The notes beneath the pieces were generated by a model that was given only the letters and a program-made list of their open reading frames with translations, made no database searches and was not told the origin of the DNA. Below, one piece after another: positions 1-9,158 of a stretch of 13,528 nucleotides of DNA (position 1 is its first letter; every line of letters starts with the position of its first letter). The translations under genes and the position numbers were made by a program. The stretch covers positions 1 to 13,528 of the forward strand of contig NZ_JANJXQ010000101.1 of assembly GCF_024708915.1 (NCBI RefSeq). The letters run 5' to 3'. Origin of the DNA: Thiobacillus sp. GTDB taxonomy: Bacteria; Pseudomonadota; Gammaproteobacteria; Burkholderiales; Thiobacillaceae.

Positions 1-883
1 TGCGGATCTCGGCCTTGAACTCGTTGGTCCACAGGTGCGGGTTTTCCTGCTTGATGGTGTTGATGAGGTCGATGCCGAAGTTGCAGTGCATGGACTCGTC
101 GCGCAGGATGTACTGGTACTGCTCGGCGGCGCCGGTCATCTTGTTCTGGCGGCCGAGCGCGAGGATCTGCACGAAGCCGACGTAGAAGAAGATGCCTTCC
201 ATGATGCAGGCGAAGACGATCAGCGACTTCAGCAGCTTCTGGTCGTTCTCCGGCGTGCCGGTCTTGAATTCGGGGTTGGTGAGCGTGTCGATGAAGGGGA
301 TGAGGAAGTCGTCCTTGTCGCGGATGCTCTCGATCTCGTGATAGGCGTTGAAGATTTCCGACTCGTCGAGGCCCAGGCTTTCCACGATGTACTGGTAGGC
401 GTGGGTGTGAATCGCCTCCTCGAACGCCTGGCGCAGCAGGTACTGGCGGCACTCGGGCGCGGTGATGTGGCGGTAGGTGCCGAGCACGATGTTGTTGGCG
501 GCCAAGGAGTCGGCGGTGACGAAGAAGCCGAGGTTGCGCTTGACGATGCGGCGCTCGTCCTCGGTCAGCGCGGTGGGGTCCTTCCACTGCGCGATGTCGC
601 GGCTCATGTTCACTTCCTGCGGCATCCAGTGGTTGGCGCAGCCGGCGAGGTATTTCTCCCACGCCCACTTGTACTTGAAGGGAACGAGCTGGTTGACGTC
701 GGTGGCGCCGTTGATGACGCGCTTGTCGGCGGCACGCACGCGGGTCTGCGTCAGCGCTTCACTCGGCTCGCGGTCGGCGGCCGAGGCGGCGGGCGTGTAG
801 GCCGGCTCGGGCATGCGCGGCGCGAGTTGCGGGGCGGGCGTGAAGTCTTTATGCCCGTCCGGGTATTCTTCGAAATTCAGCAT
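1..883 (-). CDS. nrdB: Ribonucleoside-diphosphate reductase beta subunit, partial (mirror copy)
   Basis: Exact reverse-complement copy of the partial nrdB at 12646-13528. Its start codon is at 881-883, with a minus-strand Shine-Dalgarno at 894-899, and its 3' end is cut by the window start at codon 294, exactly as in the other arm. The same diiron ligands (D125, E156, H159, E229, E263, H266) and radical tyrosine Y163 are encoded. Both copies break at the identical base, which argues that both arms derive from one contig end and not from two genomic genes. Confidence 0.94.
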   Translation of the reverse strand, partial: MLNFEEYPDGHKDFTPAPQLAPRMPEPAYTPAASAADREPSEALTQTRVRAADKRVINGATDVNQLVPFKYKWAWEKYLAGCANHWMPQEVNMSRDIAQWKDPTALTEDERRIVKRNLGFFVTADSLAANNIVLGTYRHITAPECRQYLLRQAFEEAIHTHAYQYIVESLGLDESEIFNAYHEIESIRDKDDFLIPFIDTLTNPEFKTGTPENDQKLLKSLIVFACIMEGIFFYVGFVQILALGRQNKMTGAAEQYQYILRDESMHCNFGIDLINTIKQENPHLWTNEFKAEIR

Positions 884-1457
884 CGTTTTTTCTCTCCTTT
901 GGGTTTCCCAAAGTGGGCCTGGGCCCACACTACTTATTCAACATTCGGCGGGAGGGCTTGCCCTCTGGCTAACGCCTTTAACCATTCGACTAAGCCCGCA
1001 AGGGGCAAGTCGCTGGTTATCCCCCGACCCCTCTCCCGCAAGCGGGAGAGGGGAGATTTAGTCCCCTTCTGCGCCACCTCGACTGGGCCGAGCCGGCGGG
1101 GGATGAAGGCGAGCACTGTTCGAGCTCCGCAGCAAGCCGCGTTTTGTGCGGCTTGCCAGGGCGAGTTGCGCAGCCGCCCCGGCGGATCGGTCCGGTCGAG
1201 GCCCGCCCCGAAGGGGTGGCGCAGCGGGGTGCCCTTCTGTTGGTTACTTTTCTTGGGCAAGCAAGAAAAGTGACCGGGCTGCCGGGCCGCTCCCGGCCAA
1301 CGAACCGTCGCACATCACGACCGCATCCATTGGCCAGGCCTGCCTCTTCTTCGGTGCTGCTGCTCCTCCTCCTACTCGGTTGCCACCCCGGCGCACGCCG
1401 GGGCCCACTTCCCCTCTCCCCGACCCCTCTCCCGCAAGCGGGCGAGGGGAGTCGTGC
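884..1457. repeat. nrdB-nrdA repeat spacer (mirror copy)
   Basis: Reverse complement of 12072-12645. The two 34-bp repeats are at 1022-1055 and 1418-1451, the ACTTTTCTTG-type inverted repeat at 1246-1271, the 9-bp stem at 1132-1156, the 8-bp stem at 1386-1403, and the nrdB ribosome-binding-site hairpin at 897-913 with AAGGAG at 894-899 (minus strand). No gene is present. Confidence 0.78.
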
Positions 1458-4370
1458 TTACTGGCAGGCCTCGCACTCCTCGAACCCGGGATCCCCCGGC
1501 CGCATCGTGCAGACCTTGCCTTCGACCTCGGGCTCGGGCAGGTTCGCCACCGCAGCCGCCATCGCGCTCGACATCGCAGGCGCGGCACCCATGCCGCCGC
1601 CGACGTGCGCCGACACCGCGTTGAGTTCACCGCCCTTGCCGGTCGACTTCTCCGCGCTGGTCGCGCCGAGCGTGCGCAGGTAGTACGTGGTCTTGAGACC
1701 CCGCACCCACGCCAGCTTGTAGATGTCGTCGAGCTTCTTGCCGCTCGCACCCGCCATGTAGATGTTGAGGCTCTGCGCCTGGTCGATCCACTTCTGGCGG
1801 CGGGAAGCACATTCCACCAGCCACTTCGGCTCCATCTCGAACGCGGTGGCGTAAAGCGCGCGGACGTCGGCCGGGATACGGTCGATGCGCGAAAGGCTGC
1901 CGTCGAAGTACTTGATGTCGGCGACCATCACCTCGTCCCACATCCCGAGCTTCTTCAGGTCGGCGACGAGGTACTTGTTGGCGACGGTGAATTCGCCCGA
2001 CAGGTTCGACTTCACGTAGAGGTTCTGGTAGGTCGGCTCGATCGACGCGGAGACGCCGACGATGTTGGCGATGGTCGCGGTCGGCGCGATCGCCAGGCAG
2101 TTGGAGTTGCGCATGCCGTACTGGGCGATGCGGGCACGCAGGCTGTCCCAGTCGAGCGTGGCGCTGTTGTCGACCTCGAGGTAGCCGCCGCGCTCCTCTG
2201 CGAGCAGGCGGTTGGAATCGTGCGGCAGGATGCCGCGGCTCCACAGGCTGCCCTCGTAGCTCGAGTAGCGGCCGCGCTCGGCGGCGAGCTCGGTCGACGC
2301 CCAGTAGGCGTAGTAGGCGACGGCCTCCATCGAGCGGTCGGCGAATTCGACCGCGTCGTCGGAAGCGTAGGCCACGCGCAGCTCCTGCAGCGCGTCCTGG
2401 AAGCCCATGATGCCGAGGCCCACCGGACGGTGCTTGAGGTTGGAGTTGCGCGCCTTGCCGACGGCGTAGTAGTTGACGTCGACGACGTTGTCGAGCATGC
2501 GCATCGCGGTGTGGATGGTCGCCTTGATCTTGTCGAGGTCGAGCTTGCCGTCCTTGAGGTGGTTCACCAGGTTGACCGAGCCGAGGTTGCACACGGCGAC
2601 TTCGTGGTCGTTGGTGTTGAGCGTGATCTCGGTGCACAGGTTGGACGAATGCACGACGCCGACGTGCTGCTGCGGGCTGCGGATGTTGCAGGGGTCCTTG
2701 AACGTGATCCAGGGATGGCCGGTCTCGAACAGCATCGACAGCATCTTGCGCCACAGCTGCACCGCGGGGATGCGCTTGTAGAGCTTGATCTCGCCGCGGT
2801 CGGCCTTGCGCTCGTATTCGGTGTAGGCCTCGGCGAACTTGCGGCCGTAGAGGTCGTGCAGGTCGGGCACGTCGTTCGGCGAGAACAGCGTCCAGTCGCC
2901 GCCTTCCATCACGCGCTGCATGAAGAGGTCCGGAATCCAGTTCGCGGTGTTCATGTCGTGGGTGCGGCGGCGGTCGTCGCCGGTGTTCTTCCGGAGGTCG
3001 AGGAACTCCTCGATGTCGAGGTGCCAGGTCTCGAGGTAGGCGCACACCGCGCCCTTGCGCTTGCCGCCCTGGTTCACCGCGACGGCGGTGTCGTTGACGA
3101 CCTTGAGGAAGGGGACGACGCCCTGCGACTTGCCGTTGGTGCCCTTGATGCGGGCACCCATCGCACGCACCGGGGTCCAATCGTTGCCGAGGCCGCCGGC
3201 GTACTTCTGCAGCATGGCGTTTTCCTTGATCGCCTGATAGATGCCGTCGAGGTCGTCGGTGACGGTGGTCAGGTAGCAGGAAGACAGCTGGCTGTGGCGG
3301 GTGCCGGCGTTGAACAGGGTTGGCGTCGAGCTCATGAAATCGAAGCTGGACAACACCTGGTAGAACTCGATGGCGCGCGCCTCGCGGTCGATCTCGTTGA
3401 TGGCGAGGCCCATCGCCACGCGCATGAAGAAGGCCTGCGGCAGTTCGATGCGCGCCTCTTCGATGTGCAGGAAGTAGCGGTCGTACAGGGTCTGCAGGCC
3501 GAGGTAGCCGAACTGGTAGTCGCGGCCGGCGTCGAGCACGGCGGCGAGGCGGGCGAGGTCGAACTGGCCGAGCTTCTCGTCGAGTAGTTCGGCGCCGATG
3601 CCCTTCTTGATGTAGGCGGGGAAATACTCGGCGTAGCGGGCGCCCATTTGCGCCTGCGTCACCGCCTCGCCCAGCACTTCGTGGCGGATGGAGTTCAGCA
3701 GCAGCCGCGCACTGACAAACGAATAGCCCGGGTCCTGCTCGATCATCGAGCGGGCGGCCAGCACCAGCGCCTTTTCCACTTCGGCCATCGGCACGCCGTC
3801 GTAGAGGTCGCGCAGCACGGTATGCATGATCGGCTCGGCCTTGACGTTGTCGCCGAGGCCGGAACAGGCATCGGCCAGCAGCGCGGCCAGGCGCGCGGTG
3901 TCGAGCGGCTTCTTCTGGCCGTCCTCGATCACGTGCAGCTGGACGTCGGGCACGCCGGCGGCTTTTTGCGCGGCGCGCTCCTGCGCGCGCTTTTCGCGGT
4001 ACAGCACGTAGGCGCGCGCGACTTCGTGCTCGCCCGAGCGCATCAGCGCCAGTTCGACCTGGTCCTGGATGTCCTCGATATGGAAGGTGCCGCCGTTGGG
4101 GGTGCGCCGCATCAGGGCGGCGGTCACCTGGCCGGTGATCGACTCGACCAGCTCGCGGATGCGCGCCGAGGCCGCGGCCTGCCCGCCCTGCACCGCGATG
4201 AAGGCCTTGGTCACGGCGATGGCGATCTTGTTGGGCGCAAAACCGACCACCGCGCCGTTGCGGCGGATGATCTTGTAGTCGGCGTAGCGCGTATCGATCG
4301 CCGCCACGTCGGCAGTTTCGAGCGGGGGAATGGGGGCGGATGCAGCGGATTCGGTGGCGACATTCAACAT
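1458..4370 (-). CDS. nrdA: Ribonucleoside-diphosphate reductase alpha subunit (mirror copy)
   Basis: Exact reverse-complement copy of the nrdA at 9159-12071, with the same 970 residues, ATP-cone, NxCxE active site (N577, C579, E581), YY radical pair and CxxC tail. The ATG is at 4368-4370 with AAGGAG at 4380-4385 on the minus strand. A genome would normally carry one class Ia nrdA, so I take this as the second reading of one gene produced by the fold-back, not as a paralogue. The identity of the product is as certain as for the other copy; its existence as a separate gene is doubtful. Confidence 0.95.
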   Translation of the reverse strand: MLNVATESAASAPIPPLETADVAAIDTRYADYKIIRRNGAVVGFAPNKIAIAVTKAFIAVQGGQAAASARIRELVESITGQVTAALMRRTPNGGTFHIEDIQDQVELALMRSGEHEVARAYVLYREKRAQERAAQKAAGVPDVQLHVIEDGQKKPLDTARLAALLADACSGLGDNVKAEPIMHTVLRDLYDGVPMAEVEKALVLAARSMIEQDPGYSFVSARLLLNSIRHEVLGEAVTQAQMGARYAEYFPAYIKKGIGAELLDEKLGQFDLARLAAVLDAGRDYQFGYLGLQTLYDRYFLHIEEARIELPQAFFMRVAMGLAINEIDREARAIEFYQVLSSFDFMSSTPTLFNAGTRHSQLSSCYLTTVTDDLDGIYQAIKENAMLQKYAGGLGNDWTPVRAMGARIKGTNGKSQGVVPFLKVVNDTAVAVNQGGKRKGAVCAYLETWHLDIEEFLDLRKNTGDDRRRTHDMNTANWIPDLFMQRVMEGGDWTLFSPNDVPDLHDLYGRKFAEAYTEYERKADRGEIKLYKRIPAVQLWRKMLSMLFETGHPWITFKDPCNIRSPQQHVGVVHSSNLCTEITLNTNDHEVAVCNLGSVNLVNHLKDGKLDLDKIKATIHTAMRMLDNVVDVNYYAVGKARNSNLKHRPVGLGIMGFQDALQELRVAYASDDAVEFADRSMEAVAYYAYWASTELAAERGRYSSYEGSLWSRGILPHDSNRLLAEERGGYLEVDNSATLDWDSLRARIAQYGMRNSNCLAIAPTATIANIVGVSASIEPTYQNLYVKSNLSGEFTVANKYLVADLKKLGMWDEVMVADIKYFDGSLSRIDRIPADVRALYATAFEMEPKWLVECASRRQKWIDQAQSLNIYMAGASGKKLDDIYKLAWVRGLKTTYYLRTLGATSAEKSTGKGGELNAVSAHVGGGMGAAPAMSSAMAAAVANLPEPEVEGKVCTMRPGDPGFEECEACQ

Positions 4371-4379
4371 CGATGGGGT

Positions 4380-4537
4380 CTCCTTGGTGGGTGTAACAAA
4401 ACCAGACGGCCGTGCCGGTGCGATATTCACACCTTATGCACAGCTTTCCCAGCTCCCGCTCACAGTTTTATTCACAACATCTTGTGGTACGGGTGGGAGC
4501 CGGATACAAATTCTAGGTTCCCAGCCGGACATGTCAA
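4380..4537 (-). promoter_or_regulatory. Mirror copy of the nrdA control region
   Basis: Reverse complement of 8992-9149. On the minus strand it holds the -35 at 4532-4537, the -10 at 4510-4515, NrdR-like boxes at 4504-4519 and 4472-4487, and the ribosome binding site at 4380-4385. The DnaA boxes read forward on the plus strand at 4468-4476, 4434-4442 and, with one mismatch, 4423-4431. It is identical to the right-arm region and is listed once for completeness. Confidence 0.6.
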
Positions 4538-4733
4538 CCCGGATCCGTTTTGTTGCGGCGGCATTTTTCAGCGGCCGGAAAATCCCATGGCAAATCAAAG
4601 TTTTTGCCTGGCGGCATGCCTAAATAATGAACAGACGCATGGCTGGATGCGGCCTGGCGCCGAGAAACACCCGATCCGGCCGATGGATGCGTTCAAATTC
4701 AGCTTATTAGCGGGCATGAATACAGCCTGCGCT

Positions 4734-4759
4734 GCGCAAAGATTGCTGAATCTTTGCGC
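4734..4759 (+). promoter_or_regulatory. Perfect 11-bp hairpin in the purU leader
   Basis: GCGCAAAGATT, a GCTG loop and AATCTTTGCGC form a perfect 11-bp stem about 83 bases before the purU ATG at 4843. A weaker stem (CTCGCC at 4762-4767 with GGCGAG at 4776-4781) follows at once. No T-run follows either stem, so this is not a standard terminator. It could be a leader RNA structure or a DNA operator for a dimeric regulator; nothing in the sequence decides between them. I see no match to a known riboswitch. Confidence 0.55.
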
Positions 4760-4827
4760 GACTCGCCGCGAAACGGGCGAGCAGCCGCCGAATGCATGGA
4801 GCCCGGCCGGGTCACCGCGAGATGATC

Positions 4828-4833
4828 AGGGGA
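4828..4833 (+). promoter_or_regulatory. purU ribosome binding site (decides the start)
   Basis: AGGGGA lies nine bases before the ATG at 4843. The alternative ATG at 4885 is preceded by a GC-rich stretch with no Shine-Dalgarno. The match to the anti-Shine-Dalgarno is moderate, so the start is likely but not certain. Confidence 0.6.
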
Positions 4834-4842
4834 ATTTTGGTT

Positions 4843-6752
<1,910 letters not shown>

Positions 6753-6753
<1 letters not shown>

Positions 6754-6775
6754 AAAACGCCCCGCGGGGCGTTTT

Positions 6776-6776
<1 letters not shown>
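6753..6776. terminator. Bidirectional rho-independent terminator at the palindrome pivot
   Basis: Five A's, a stem half ACGCCCCG and its exact complement CGGGGCGT, then five T's form a 24-base self-complementary sequence centred on 6764.5. As RNA it would fold into a GC-rich hairpin followed by a U tract, on either strand. It starts at the last base of the DUF2069 stop codon (TGA 6751-6753), so it fits as the terminator of the purU-wrbA-DUF2069 operon. Because the sequence beyond it is a mirror image, only these 24 bases can be trusted as natural; what really lies downstream is not in this window. Confidence 0.9.
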
Positions 6777-8686
<1,910 letters not shown>

Positions 8687-8991
8687 AACCAAAATTCCCC
8701 TGATCATCTCGCGGTGACCCGGCCGGGCTCCATGCATTCGGCGGCTGCTCGCCCGTTTCGCGGCGAGTCGCGCAAAGATTCAGCAATCTTTGCGCAGCGC
8801 AGGCTGTATTCATGCCCGCTAATAAGCTGAATTTGAACGCATCCATCGGCCGGATCGGGTGTTTCTCGGCGCCAGGCCGCATCCAGCCATGCGTCTGTTC
8901 ATTATTTAGGCATGCCGCCAGGCAAAAACTTTGATTTGCCATGGGATTTTCCGGCCGCTGAAAAATGCCGCCGCAACAAAACGGATCCGGG
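8687..8991. other. purU side of the divergent purU/nrdA intergenic region
   Basis: No gene is visible in this 305-bp stretch. Reading towards purU on the minus strand, it contains an 11-bp perfect hairpin (8770-8795), a second weak 6-bp inverted repeat just after it, and the purU ribosome binding site (8696-8701). An AT-rich patch around 8902-8909 (TAAATAAT on the minus strand) could be a -10 for purU, but no -35 lies at the right distance, so I do not call a promoter. The same region appears mirrored at 4538-4842. Confidence 0.6.
8770..8795 (-). promoter_or_regulatory. purU leader hairpin (mirror copy)
   Basis: Reverse complement of 4734-4759: the same 11-bp stem with a 4-base loop, here upstream of the minus-strand purU at 7790-8686. 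Confidence 0.53.
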
Positions 8992-9019
8992 TTGACATGT
9001 CCGGCTGGGAACCTAGAAT
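8992..9019 (+). promoter_or_regulatory. Sigma70-type promoter of nrdA
   Basis: TTGACA (8992-8997) is a perfect -35 hexamer. A 16-base spacer separates it from TAGAAT (9014-9019), a -10 with five of six consensus bases. Transcription should begin near 9026, giving a leader of about 130 bases before the nrdA ATG at 9159. An NrdR-like box covers the -10 element. This is the only convincing promoter I see in the divergent region. Confidence 0.75.
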
Positions 9020-9025
9020 TTGTAT
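9010..9025 (+). promoter_or_regulatory. NrdR-like box 1, over the -10 element
   Basis: AACCTAGAATTTGTAT matches the published NrdR consensus (acaCwAtATaTwGtgt) at about 10 of 16 positions, including the outer CwA and TwG. Its centre is exactly 32 bp from the centre of box 2 (9042-9057), the three-turn spacing typical of paired NrdR boxes. NrdR is the ATP-cone repressor of ribonucleotide reductase genes; binding here would cover the -10. The match alone is modest, and the spacing is what makes it credible. Confidence 0.6.
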
Positions 9026-9041
9026 CCGGCTCCCACCCGTA

Positions 9042-9057
9042 CCACAAGATGTTGTGA
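9042..9057 (+). promoter_or_regulatory. NrdR-like box 2
   Basis: CCACAAGATGTTGTGA is a near-perfect inverted repeat (CACAA/TTGTG around GATG) and matches the NrdR consensus at about 12 of 16 positions, including all the strongly conserved ones (CwA, AT, TwG). It lies just downstream of the predicted transcription start of nrdA and pairs with box 1. Confidence 0.72.
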
Positions 9058-9061
9058 ATAA
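9053..9061 (-). promoter_or_regulatory. DnaA box 1 in the nrdA leader
   Basis: On the minus strand this reads TTATTCACA, a full match to the DnaA-box consensus TTWTNCACA. It overlaps the right edge of NrdR-like box 2. In E. coli, DnaA binds the nrdAB control region and couples dNTP synthesis to initiation; a similar role is inferred here. Confidence 0.55.
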
Positions 9062-9086
9062 AACTGTGAGCGGGAGCTGGGAAAGC

Positions 9087-9095
9087 TGTGCATAA
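9087..9095 (-). promoter_or_regulatory. DnaA box 2 in the nrdA leader
   Basis: On the minus strand this reads TTATGCACA, again a full match to TTWTNCACA. It has the same orientation as box 1, with starts 34 bp apart. A one-mismatch box (ATATTCACA) follows at 9098-9106, so three candidate sites lie within 54 bp. Confidence 0.55.
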
Positions 9096-9097
9096 GG

Positions 9098-9106
9098 TGT
9101 GAATAT
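9098..9106 (-). promoter_or_regulatory. Possible weak DnaA box 3
   Basis: On the minus strand this reads ATATTCACA, differing from TTWTNCACA only in the first base. It is in the same orientation as the two full matches just upstream. It is listed because it extends the cluster; alone it would not be convincing. Confidence 0.35.
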
Positions 9107-9143
9107 CGCACCGGCACGGCCGTCTGGTTTTGTTACACCCACC

Positions 9144-9149
9144 AAGGAG
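9144..9149 (+). promoter_or_regulatory. nrdA ribosome binding site (decides the start)
   Basis: AAGGAG sits nine bases before the ATG at 9159. It supports this start over the in-frame GTG at 9099, which has no purine-rich sequence at a suitable distance and lies inside the cluster of regulatory boxes. Confidence 0.85.
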
Positions 9150-9158
9150 ACCCCATCG

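Noticed and set aside
35..1273. Long + strand frame (412 codons) opposite nrdB, and its mirror at 12256-13494
   Set aside because: It is antisense to the clearly conserved nrdB frame and runs on into the repeat spacer. The composition, rich in V, D, E, G and L, is typical of the reverse frame of GC-rich coding DNA. No domain is recognisable.
1627..3180. 517-codon frame on the nrdA strand, rich in R, P, H and Q (mirror 10349-11902)
   Set aside because: Arginine-, proline- and histidine-rich frame-shifted reading of nrdA in GC-rich DNA; not a protein.
1146..3587. 813-codon frame antisense to nrdA (mirror 9942-12383)
   Set aside because: It arises because high third-position GC removes stops from the opposite strand. 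It lies across nrdA, whose catalytic motifs are intact, and has no plausible start context.
4734..4759. PurR-type operator upstream of purU
   Set aside because: The half sites CGCAAA/TTTGCG resemble PurR half sites but are 12 bases apart, whereas they are nearly contiguous in true PurR operators.
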